Positions 56,753 to 64,000 of a stretch of 64,000 nucleotides of DNA are shown here, piece after piece. Source of the DNA: Pseudomonas viridiflava (lineage in GTDB: Bacteria; Pseudomonadota; Gammaproteobacteria; Pseudomonadales; Pseudomonadaceae). A program made the position numbers and the translations under genes. Location of the stretch: the NCBI RefSeq assembly GCF_900582195.1, contig NZ_UTHA01000016.1, positions 94,886 to 158,885 of the forward strand, written 5' to 3'. The notes beneath the pieces are model-generated. The model saw only the letters and a list, made by a program, of their open reading frames with translations. It ran no database searches and was not told where the DNA came from. The number at the start of each line of letters is the position of its first letter. The stretch's first letter is position 1.

Positions 56753-57517
56753 ATGACCGAAGACACCATCAAACGCCGGGCACGCGGTCTGGACCGGGCG
56801 TTCGATATCCTCGACTTCCTCAAGGAAATCGGCCAGCCGCTGCGCCCCAACGACATCGCCAACGGCATCGGCAGCCCGAAATCCACGGTCTACGAACTGG
56901 TTGCCTCGCTGCTGGAGCGACGGATTCTGGAGCCAGTGGGCAAGGACGGTCACGTCTATCTCGGCCGGCAGTTGTACTTTCTCGGTCAGGCGCATTTGCG
57001 TCACTTCGACCTCAGCCGCGAAGCCGATCACGCCTTGCAGGAGATCGTCAGCCAGACCCATGAAACTGCGCAGATGTGCCTGCTCAACGGGCGCAAATAC
57101 ACGGTGGCACTGATGAAGGAGGGCGAGCGGCATTTCCGCATTTCCTCCGACATCGGCGAAAACGCGCCGATCCCGTGGACCGCTTCCGGGCGCCTGTTGC
57201 TGGCGCACTTGAGCGATCAACAGATCATCGACCTGATCGACGAAGACGACTTCATCCTGCCCGATGGCGAACGTCTGCCGCTGGAGCGTTTTCTCGCGGA
57301 AATCCGTCAGGCGGGTATCGATGGATTCTTTTCCTTCGACAGTGTCGCCGACACCTTTACCCATTGCTTCGCCGCGCCGGTCAAAGACCCGCAAGGCGTG
57401 GCCATTTGCACCCTGTGCATCGTCGCCCCTCGGGCCGATGCGGAAAACAACTACAACGACTATCGCCGGGTACTGATCGAGAGCGCCAACAGCCTCGCCC
57501 GGCGCATAAACGAATAA
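56753..57517 (+). CDS. IclR-family transcriptional regulator
   Basis: This 254-aa protein has the N-terminal wHTH RGLDRAFDILDFLKEIGQPLRPNDIANGIGSPKSTVYELVASLLERRILEP and the C-terminal IclR effector domain (PWTASGRLLLAHLSDQQIIDLI, FAAPVKDPQGVAICTLCIVAP). The start at 56753 has GGGA upstream; the ATG at 56738 is also in frame. It is probably the local regulator of the transporter and deaminase/kinase genes. Confidence 0.93.
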   Translation: MTEDTIKRRARGLDRAFDILDFLKEIGQPLRPNDIANGIGSPKSTVYELVASLLERRILEPVGKDGHVYLGRQLYFLGQAHLRHFDLSREADHALQEIVSQTHETAQMCLLNGRKYTVALMKEGERHFRISSDIGENAPIPWTASGRLLLAHLSDQQIIDLIDEDDFILPDGERLPLERFLAEIRQAGIDGFFSFDSVADTFTHCFAAPVKDPQGVAICTLCIVAPRADAENNYNDYRRVLIESANSLARRINE

Positions 57518-57556
57518 CCGCGGCTGCCTGCGGCCGCGAAAGTGAGGAGTTCGACC

Positions 57557-58771
57557 ATGACGACTGCCATCAATATTGCTGGGGAAAAGGGCGACGCCGC
57601 CATTGGCGCGCAGTTGACGCGTGACGTCAGCCTGCCAGCGCTGGTGCTGCACCGCGAAGCGCTGCAACACAACATCCGCTGGATGCAGAAGTTTGTCAGC
57701 GACAGCGGTGCCGAACTGGCGCCCCACGGTAAAACCAGCATGACCCCGGCACTGTTCAAGCGTCAGCTCGACGCTGGCGCCTGGGGCATCACCCTCTCCA
57801 GCGCGACCCAGACCCGCGCTGCTTACGCCCATGGTGTACGCCGGGTGTTGATGGCCAACCAACTGGTCGGCACGCCGAACATGGCATTGATTGCCGATCT
57901 GCTGGCCGATCCGTCGTTCGATTTCTATTGCATGGTCGATCACCCGGACAACGTCGCCGACCTCGGCGCCTACTTCGCCTCGCGCGGGGTGAAGCTGAAC
58001 GTGATGATCGAGTACGGCGTGGTCGGTGGTCGTTGCGGTTGCCGCAGCGAGCAGGAAGTCATCGAGCTGGCCAAGGCCATCAACGCGCAACCGGCGCTGG
58101 CCTTGACCGGCATCGAAGGTTACGAAGGGGTGATTCACGGTGATCATGCGGTCAGCGGGATTCGCGAGTTCGCCGCATCCTTGGTACGTCTGGCGGTGCA
58201 GTTGCAGAACAGCGGCGCGTTCGCCATCGCCAAGCCGATCATCACCGCCTCGGGTTCGGCCTGGTACGACCTGATTGCCGAATCGTTCGAAGCGCAGAAC
58301 GCCGCCGGACGTTTCCTCAGCGTGTTGCGTCCGGGCAGTTACGTGGCGCACGACCATGGCATTTACAAGGAAGCGCAGTGCTGCGTGCTCGACCGCCGCA
58401 GTGATCTGCACGAAGGCTTGCGTCCGGCGCTGGAAGTCTGGGCGCACGTGCAGTCACTGCCGGAACCGGGTTTTGCGGTGATCGCACTGGGCAAGCGTGA
58501 CGTCGCGTTCGATGCCGGTTTGCCGGTGCCGTTGCTGCGCTACAAGGCCGGTGTGGTGCCGGCGGTGGGCGAGGATGTCGGCGGGTGCAAGGTCACGGCG
58601 GTGATGGATCAGCATGCGTTCATGACCGTTGCGTCGGGCGTGGATTTACGGGTGGGCGACATCATTTCCTTCGGCACATCGCACCCGTGCCTGACGTTCG
58701 ACAAGTGGCGCGTGGGGTTGTTGGTGGATGAGCAGTTGTCGGTGATCGAGCGCATGGAAACCTGTTTCTAA
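57557..58771 (+). CDS. PLP-dependent DSD1/D-threonine-aldolase-family deaminase
   Basis: This 404-aa fold-type III PLP enzyme starts at the ATG at 57557 with GAGGAG upstream. The cofactor lysine is in APHGKTSMTP (~55). The N-terminal alanine-racemase-like barrel and the C-terminal D-serine-dehydratase-like domain (AFMTVASGVDLRVGDIISFGTSHPCLTFDKW) with metal ligands His/Cys are present. Members deaminate or cleave D-amino acids such as D-serine or D-threonine. Context (RidA, KDG kinase) points to D-glucosaminate dehydratase/ammonia-lyase, which would make 2-keto-3-deoxygluconate and ammonia. Confidence 0.9.
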   Translation: MTTAINIAGEKGDAAIGAQLTRDVSLPALVLHREALQHNIRWMQKFVSDSGAELAPHGKTSMTPALFKRQLDAGAWGITLSSATQTRAAYAHGVRRVLMANQLVGTPNMALIADLLADPSFDFYCMVDHPDNVADLGAYFASRGVKLNVMIEYGVVGGRCGCRSEQEVIELAKAINAQPALALTGIEGYEGVIHGDHAVSGIREFAASLVRLAVQLQNSGAFAIAKPIITASGSAWYDLIAESFEAQNAAGRFLSVLRPGSYVAHDHGIYKEAQCCVLDRRSDLHEGLRPALEVWAHVQSLPEPGFAVIALGKRDVAFDAGLPVPLLRYKAGVVPAVGEDVGGCKVTAVMDQHAFMTVASGVDLRVGDIISFGTSHPCLTFDKWRVGLLVDEQLSVIERMETCF

Positions 58772-58793
58772 GGCTTGAGACCGAGTTGCGGCC

Positions 58794-58862
58794 ATTCGCG
58801 AGCAGGCTCGCTCCCACAGGGGAATGCATTCCAGATTGTGGAAGCGAGCTTGCTCGCGAAGG
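58794..58862. repeat. REP doublet between deaminase and kinase
   Basis: Arms TTCGCGAGCAGGCTCGCTCC and GAAGCGAGCTTGCTCGCGAA flank about 25 bp, in the leader of the kinase gene. Confidence 0.88.
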
Positions 58863-58903
58863 CGCCAGTCCAGACACCATCGATCAACCAGAGACAGCAC
58901 AAG

Positions 58904-59836
58904 ATGAACACCCTCAGCCCGCTCGGCCCTAACACCCCGCGCATCGCCCTGATCGGCGAGTGCATGATCGAACTGCAGCAACGCGCCGACGGCAGCCTGC
59001 AGCAAAGTTTTGGCGGCGACACCTTGAACTCGGCGGTGTATCTGTCCCGCGCAATGGGCAACCACGCTCAGGTCGACTACGTCACGGCATTGGGTGATGA
59101 CAGTTTCAGCGACGCGATGTGCCAGATCTGGTCCGACGAAGGCATTGGCCTGGAAATGGTCCAGCGCTTGCCAGGGCGCCTGCCGGGCTTGTATTGCATT
59201 CAGACCGACGCCAATGGTGAGCGGCGTTTCCTCTATTGGCGCAACGAAGCCGCCGTCCGTGATTGTTTCACCACACCGGCGGCCGCGCCGATTCTGGCAG
59301 CGTTGCCGGATTACGATGTGTTGTATTTCAGCGGCATCACCTTGGCGGTGCTCGGCGCGCAGGGCCGGGAAAAACTCATCCAGACGCTGATCGAAGCGCG
59401 CCAGCGTGATGCGCGCATCGTCTTCGACAACAACTACCGACCGCGTTTGTGGACCTCGGTGGAAGACGCGCGGGACGCCTATCGAAGCGTGTTGCCCTAC
59501 ATTGATCTGGCATTGTTGACGGTAGATGACGAGCAGGCGCTGTTTGGTTCTGCCGATTGCGATGCGGTGTTTGCCGCTTACGCGTCATTCGGCACGCCGG
59601 AAGTGGTGCTCAAGCGTGGGGCCGAGGCATGTCTGATTCGCTGTGACGGCGAGGCGTTTGAGGTGCAGGCGCAGAAGGTCGAAAAAGTGGTGGATACCAC
59701 GGCGGCGGGGGATTCGTTCAGTGCGGCGTATCTGGCCAGTCGCTTGATGGGGGGCAGTCCGGCCGAGGCTGCGCAGGCCGGACACCTGCTAGCCAGCAAG
59801 GTGATTCAAGTACCGGGTGCATTGATTCCGAAATAG
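58904..59836 (+). CDS. kdgK: PfkB-family sugar kinase, probably 2-keto-3-deoxygluconate kinase
   Basis: This 310-aa ribokinase-like kinase starts at the ATG at 58904. The upstream open frame runs through the REP element and is not used. It has GGDTLNSAVYLSRAMG (~37), DNNYRPRLWTS, and the phosphate/ATP site DTTAAGDSFSAAYLA (~265-280) with catalytic Asp. KDG kinases of this family phosphorylate 2-keto-3-deoxygluconate to KDPG for the Entner-Doudoroff pathway. This matches the product expected from the deaminase upstream. Confidence 0.88.
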   Translation: MNTLSPLGPNTPRIALIGECMIELQQRADGSLQQSFGGDTLNSAVYLSRAMGNHAQVDYVTALGDDSFSDAMCQIWSDEGIGLEMVQRLPGRLPGLYCIQTDANGERRFLYWRNEAAVRDCFTTPAAAPILAALPDYDVLYFSGITLAVLGAQGREKLIQTLIEARQRDARIVFDNNYRPRLWTSVEDARDAYRSVLPYIDLALLTVDDEQALFGSADCDAVFAAYASFGTPEVVLKRGAEACLIRCDGEAFEVQAQKVEKVVDTTAAGDSFSAAYLASRLMGGSPAEAAQAGHLLASKVIQVPGALIPK

Positions 59837-59866
59837 GCTTTGTATGGCCGCTTGCTGCGCAATCGG

Positions 59867-59932
59867 TTCGCGAGCAAGCTCGCTCCCACAGGGGAATGCA
59901 TTCCAAATGTGGGAGCGAGCTTGCTCGCGAAG
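59867..59932. repeat. REP doublet after kdgK-like gene
   Basis: Arms TTCGCGAGCAAGCTCGCTCC and GGAGCGAGCTTGCTCGCGAA flank about 24 bp, between convergent kdgK and the parvulin gene. It is nearly identical to the element inside cobN, including the AAGCT variant. Confidence 0.9.
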
Positions 59933-59950
59933 AGGCCCTGGAGCCAAGCA

Positions 59951-60226
59951 CTAATCCCGGTAAAACACCTGCACCAGGTGATACCCGAACTTGCTCTTGA
60001 TCGGTCCATGCACCGTGCGCAGCGGTTTCTTGAAAATCACCGCATCAATCGCGCCGACCATCTGCCCTGGCCGCACTTCACCCAGATCACCGCCGCGCTT
60101 GCCGGACGGGCAGGTCGAAAATTTCTTCGCCAGCACATCGAACGCCTCACCTTTGGCGATGCGTTGTTTGAGCTGTTCGGCCTCTTCGGCGGTTTTCACC
60201 AGAATGTGGCGGGCTTGGGCTTTCAT
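59951..60226 (-). CDS. Parvulin-type peptidyl-prolyl isomerase
   Basis: This 91-aa single-domain parvulin (ARHILVKTAEEAEQLKQRIAKGEAFDVLAKKFSTCPSGKRGGDLGEVRPGQMV, then GPIKSKFGYHLVQVFYRD) has the family's His and Cys active-site residues. It matches PpiC, a cytoplasmic rotamase. No signal peptide is present. It is monocistronic. Confidence 0.93.
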   Translation of the reverse strand: MKAQARHILVKTAEEAEQLKQRIAKGEAFDVLAKKFSTCPSGKRGGDLGEVRPGQMVGAIDAVIFKKPLRTVHGPIKSKFGYHLVQVFYRD

Positions 60227-60277
60227 CTTGCGGTACCTGATAACGGGGTGACGGCGGGGCGCGGATTATGCCTCAAG

Positions 60278-62815
60278 TCACGGGGTTTGGCTGATCATCG
60301 TGCGGATCTTGCTGGCCAGCAGCTCAATGGCGAAGGGTTTGGCGATCATGTCCATGCCGTCCTCGAGAAAGCCCTGACGCTCGGCGGCTTTCTGCGCATA
60401 TCCGGTCATGAACAACACCTTGAGACCTGGCCGATGCTGACGGGCGATTTCCGCCAGTTGCCGGCCGTTCATGCCCGGCAGGCCGACGTCGGTGACCAAC
60501 AGATCCACGCGTAGACCGGACTCCAGCAGCGGCAGGGCGGTCTTGGCGTTTTCGGCTTCGTGGGCCTGATAACCCAACTCCCGCAGCAGATCGAGCACCA
60601 GCATGCGCACTGCCGGATCATCTTCAACCACCACCACGGTTTCACCGGTCGCCATCGTCGACGCTTGCTCAACGGCCGCGATGGCAGGCCGCTCCGGTTC
60701 GACGCCGTATAAACGCGGCAAGTACAGGCGCACACACGTACCTTGGCCCGGCAGGCTGTCGAGGCTGACGTGGCCACCGGACTGCTGGGCAAATCCATAA
60801 ATCATCGACAGCCCCAACCCTGTACCCTGGCCGATCGGTTTGGTGGTGAAAAACGGATCAAAGGCCTTGGAACGCACGGACGGCGTCATGCCGGTGCCGT
60901 TGTCGCTGACCGCCAGCATCAAGTAATCGCCGGCCTTGACCGGTTCGAGCGTGGTGATGTCGCTGCCGTCGAGATAGACGTTGGCCGTTTCGATCAGCAA
61001 CTCGCCACCCTCGGGCATCGCGTCGCGGGCATTGATCACCAGATTGAGCAGGGCGTTTTCCAATTGGCTGACGTCGGTGCTGACCGGCCAGACATTCTCG
61101 GCCAGACGCAGGGTGAGTTCGATCGGATCGCCTTTGGTACGGCGGATCAGGTCTTCCAGTGAATGCACCAGTTCATTGACGTTGAGGGTTTTTCGATCCA
61201 GCGATTGGCGCCGCGAAAACGCCAGCAAACGATGGGTCAGCGCCGCCGCGCGGTTGGCCGAGGACACGGCGGCTTCGGTAAAACGACCAATCTCGTCGGC
61301 CCGGCCATTGGCAATGTAGCGCTGCATCAGATCGAGGCTGCCGATGATCCCGGTGAGCATGTTGTTGAAGTCGTGGGCGATACCGCCAGTAAGTTGACCG
61401 ACAGCTTCCATTTTTTGCGCGTGGCGCAAGGCATCTTCGGCGCGCTCGCGTTCGAACATCTCGTTCTGCAAACGCTGGTTGGCCTGGGCCAATTGTTCGG
61501 TACGGGCGCTGACCCTTTCTTCCAGAGTTTCGTTGAGATTGCGCAAGGCTTCTTCGGTTTTTTTGCGCTCGGTCTCGTCGATCACAAAGATATAGAAGCC
61601 GTTCACCGCGCCGTCCGCACCGTAACGTGGCAGGTAGTTCATCAACGCGTGGCGATTGCTGCCATCACGGTGCGGGGTGTACAGGCTGAATGAACAGGGT
61701 CTGCCGGCCAACGCCTCGGCAATATAAGGCAGACGCAGGAAGTAGGCTTCTTCACCGATGACTTCGCGAATCGTGCGCCCGTAGAGTTCCTGTGGCGTGA
61801 GGCCGTACCAGTCCAGATAGGCTGCGTTGTTCAGGCGAAAGCGCTCTTCACAGTCGACATAACTGATCAGGATCGGCATGGCGTTGATGATCAGTTGCAG
61901 TTCGGTCTGGCTCTGGCGCAGCGCCTGTTCGGTGTGTTTGCGCTCGGTCAGATCCAGCGCTGCGCCGAGAAAACGCATGGGCCGACCGTGATGATCCTTG
62001 TAGCAGCGCCCGCGGGCGAACACCCAGCGTACCTCGCCGTCGGCCTGCAGCAAGCGATATTCCTCAGCGTATTCGGTGCCGTAGGTGATGCAGTGTTTGA
62101 TGCTGCGCGCGACCATCGCGCGGTCTTCGGGGTGCACGCCTAGCAAGTAATCGCTGATCGGCAACCGGCCGGCGAGGGCGGGATCGACGCCATGCAATTG
62201 GGCGAAATGCGCGTCGGCGATAAAGCGGTCTTCGCCGATGTCCCAATCCCAGGTGCCAACGGCATCGGTTGCGGCCAAGGCCAGTTGCAGGCGCTCCTCG
62301 GTTTCACGTTGGGCCTTGAGGCTTTCCTCGGAGCGTCGCTGCAGTTCCAGAGCGATGCGGCGGCGTTCGTTGGTTTCGATGGCAGTGACCAGAATTCCGG
62401 CGACTTGCGCGGTTTCATCGCGGATCGGGCTGTAGGTCAGATCCAGCCAGAAGTCGGACTCCTTGCCTTGACGCTGCAGGGTGAAACGTCTTTCGCTGTA
62501 GGTGCGCACCTGGCCTTGTAGGACGGCGCTGTAAATCGGGTCGGTAAATTCGCGAAGTTCCGGCCAGATCTGGTGCGCAGGCTGTCCGAAAGCGTGCGGA
62601 TGCTTGTGGCCGGCGAGCAGGGCGAAGCCATTGTTGTAGATCTGCGTGAGTTGCGGACCCCACAACAACAGCATCGGCATCGGCGAGTGAATCACGATGT
62701 CCACCGCGGTGCGCAGGCTTTGCGGCCAGCTGCTGGCAGCGCCTAACGGGCTGCGACTCCAGTCGGTACGGGCGATCAGGGCCTGAGCGTCGTCGGTGTT
62801 AGGTACAGCATTCAT
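60278..62815 (-). CDS. Hybrid sensor histidine kinase (PAS x3-HisKA-HATPase-REC)
   Basis: This 845-aa soluble kinase has three PAS modules (~20-150, 180-300, 305-430), then a coiled coil, HisKA with phospho-acceptor His481 in GGIAHDFNN, HATPase ([30 protein letters not shown]), and a receiver with Asp776 in VTDVGLPG. No transmembrane segment is seen, so it senses a cytoplasmic cue. It shares PMPMLLLWG-type first-PAS text with the kinase at 1928-4039 and is a paralogue of it. No response regulator gene is adjacent. ATG at 62815 has AGGATTG before it. Confidence 0.93.
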   Translation of the reverse strand: MNAVPNTDDAQALIARTDWSRSPLGAASSWPQSLRTAVDIVIHSPMPMLLLWGPQLTQIYNNGFALLAGHKHPHAFGQPAHQIWPELREFTDPIYSAVLQGQVRTYSERRFTLQRQGKESDFWLDLTYSPIRDETAQVAGILVTAIETNERRRIALELQRRSEESLKAQRETEERLQLALAATDAVGTWDWDIGEDRFIADAHFAQLHGVDPALAGRLPISDYLLGVHPEDRAMVARSIKHCITYGTEYAEEYRLLQADGEVRWVFARGRCYKDHHGRPMRFLGAALDLTERKHTEQALRQSQTELQLIINAMPILISYVDCEERFRLNNAAYLDWYGLTPQELYGRTIREVIGEEAYFLRLPYIAEALAGRPCSFSLYTPHRDGSNRHALMNYLPRYGADGAVNGFYIFVIDETERKKTEEALRNLNETLEERVSARTEQLAQANQRLQNEMFERERAEDALRHAQKMEAVGQLTGGIAHDFNNMLTGIIGSLDLMQRYIANGRADEIGRFTEAAVSSANRAAALTHRLLAFSRRQSLDRKTLNVNELVHSLEDLIRRTKGDPIELTLRLAENVWPVSTDVSQLENALLNLVINARDAMPEGGELLIETANVYLDGSDITTLEPVKAGDYLMLAVSDNGTGMTPSVRSKAFDPFFTTKPIGQGTGLGLSMIYGFAQQSGGHVSLDSLPGQGTCVRLYLPRLYGVEPERPAIAAVEQASTMATGETVVVVEDDPAVRMLVLDLLRELGYQAHEAENAKTALPLLESGLRVDLLVTDVGLPGMNGRQLAEIARQHRPGLKVLFMTGYAQKAAERQGFLEDGMDMIAKPFAIELLASKIRTMISQTP

Positions 62816-62928
62816 TACATCAATCCTGAGCGTGGTTCGGTGAGGCGACGTCTATCATTGTTGCAGTTGAGCTGCGCCAGACGCAGGCCATTGTCTATTT
62901 ATTGAATGCTTCGCGGGTGCTTTTTGCC

Positions 62929-64000
62929 ATGGAAATCGATGCACTGTTGTCAATTTTGTCCAATAAAAACGGTTCGGACTTGTTCCTTTCCACGGGTGCT
63001 CCGCCCAGTGCGCGCGTCGACGGCGTGCTCACAGCGTTGAGCGAACGCCCGTTCAAGAACGGTGAAACCGCGGCCATCGCCGCCTCCCTGATGGACGCCG
63101 AGCAACGACGGGAGTTCGATCGGGATCTGGAAATGAACCTGGCGATTTCGCGGACGGGCATCGGCCGCTTTCGCGTGAATATCTTCAAACAGCGCAACGA
63201 TGTATCGATCGTCATACGTAACGTCAAACTCGACATTCCGCGTTTCGCTGATCTGAAACTGCCAGCGGTACTGCTCGACACCGTCATGCTCAAGCAGGGG
63301 CTGATACTCTTTGTTGGCGCCACTGACTCGGGCAAATCAACCTCGCTGGCCGCACTGATAGACCACCGAAACCGCCACAGCAGCGGGCACATCATCACCA
63401 TCGAGGATCCGATCGAGTACATCCATCGCCACCAGCGTTCGATCATCAATCAACGGGAAGTCGGGGTCGATACCCGCAGTTTCCACGCCGCTCTGAAAAA
63501 CACCCTGCGTCAGGCGCCGGACGTGGTGCTGATCGGCGAAATCCGTGACCGCGAAACCATGGAACATGCCTTGGCATTTGCCGATACCGGGCATCTGGTG
63601 CTCTCGACGTTGCATGCCATTAATGCCAATCAGGCACTGGACCGGATCATCAATATGTTCCCGGAAGAGCGGCGACCGCAGTTGTTGCAGACGTTGGGCA
63701 ATAATCTGAAAGCATTTATTTCGCAGCGCTTGGTGCGCACTGTCGATGGACAACGACGGGCTGCTGTCGAGGTGCTGTTGGGCACGCCAACCATCGCTGA
63801 TCTGATCCGACGCGGTCAGTTCGATGAACTCAAACCGATAATGGAAAAATCTGCTGAACTGGGCATGCAGACATTTGATGCAGGGCTGTTCGCGTTGGTC
63901 GCTGAGGGTGCAATCAGTGCGCAGGAGGCTTTGAAGAACGCGGATTCGGTTAATAATTTGAAGTTGCGGATGAAGCTTTCTGGAGAAGAAAGTACTGGAA
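62929..64000 (+). CDS. PilU-like type IV pilus retraction ATPase (3' end outside the window)
   Basis: The frame is open from the ATG at 62929 to the window end, giving 357 residues so far. Motifs are P-loop GATDSGKST (~129), Asp box ITIEDPIEYIH, Walker B VLIGEIRDRETM, and His box STLHA. The text is closer to PilU than to PilT (REVGVDTRSFHAALKNTLRQAPDVVLIGE). These hexamers power pilus retraction. The P-loop has Asp where family members have Gly. No other pilus gene is in the window; pilT normally sits beside pilU, so this may be a separate paralogue. The kinase gene lies divergent at 113 bp. Confidence 0.86.
   Translation, partial: MEIDALLSILSNKNGSDLFLSTGAPPSARVDGVLTALSERPFKNGETAAIAASLMDAEQRREFDRDLEMNLAISRTGIGRFRVNIFKQRNDVSIVIRNVKLDIPRFADLKLPAVLLDTVMLKQGLILFVGATDSGKSTSLAALIDHRNRHSSGHIITIEDPIEYIHRHQRSIINQREVGVDTRSFHAALKNTLRQAPDVVLIGEIRDRETMEHALAFADTGHLVLSTLHAINANQALDRIINMFPEERRPQLLQTLGNNLKAFISQRLVRTVDGQRRAAVEVLLGTPTIADLIRRGQFDELKPIMEKSAELGMQTFDAGLFALVAEGAISAQEALKNADSVNNLKLRMKLSGEESTG

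Noticed and set aside
58775..58903. N-terminal extension of the kinase (residues MRPSCGHSRAG...)
   Set aside because: It is the translation of the REP doublet; the family-like protein starts at 58904.

Overview
The window reads as chromosome of a Pseudomonas species, most likely of the P. fluorescens complex. The evidence is the GC-rich dense gene layout, many REP-type palindromes of the kind found in that group, and the gene content: cti, cobalt-chelatase-type (aerobic) cobalamin genes, HoxX-like and NEL-type proteins, and polar amino-acid-type ABC transporters. I see no rRNA, tRNA, CRISPR array, prophage or intact insertion sequence. The right-hand gene (PilU-like) and the left-hand gene (DUF4810) are cut by the window ends.

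Layout. 1-6.7 kb: end of a DUF4810/DUF799 lipoprotein operon, a GntR/FCD regulator, a hybrid histidine kinase and a UvrA-like protein. 6.8-8.6 kb: small stress-type or uncharacterised proteins. 8.6-13.8 kb, minus strand: an SMP-30-like protein and a fatty-acid-hydroxylase/SRPBCC fusion that overlap, a LysR regulator and a HoxX-like protein. 14.4-15.4 kb: an Xre/RES toxin-antitoxin pair. 15.4-21.8 kb: SCP2, histidine phosphatase, SohB, sulfite reductase CysI running into DUF934 through an apparent one-base deletion, a 37-aa membrane microprotein, a periplasmic binding protein and DUF2970. 22-29.2 kb: one 2406-aa leucine-rich-repeat protein with a C-terminal NEL (E3 ubiquitin ligase) domain. 29-37 kb: metH, cti, an acyltransferase and nfuA.

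37.4-47.9 kb is a cobalamin region arranged as a divergon. One cobalamin riboswitch precedes cbtB-cbtA-cobE-cobM on the minus strand; a second precedes cobW-cobN-chlI/chlD on the plus strand. Between them lies a non-coding composite inverted repeat of about 850 bp. chlI and the VWA (chlD) frame are joined by a textbook -1 frameshift signal: A AAA AAG, a 5-nt spacer and a 15-bp hairpin. One gene therefore probably makes both the small and the medium chelatase subunits that work with CobN. cobN itself carries a 95-bp REP doublet in frame. metH, a B12-dependent enzyme, lies 5 kb away.

48-52.8 kb: a phospholipase-D-like protein, a TerC/CBS membrane protein, a Phd/RelE-type toxin-antitoxin pair and a thioredoxin-like protein. 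53-59.8 kb: a catabolic cluster behind a sigma-54-type promoter. It encodes a binding protein, two permeases, an ATPase, RidA, an IclR regulator, a PLP-dependent DSD1-type deaminase and a KDG-kinase-type sugar kinase. The combination fits uptake and deamination of a 2-amino sugar acid such as D-glucosaminate into the Entner-Doudoroff pathway. 59.9-64 kb: a parvulin, a second hybrid histidine kinase and a PilU-like ATPase.
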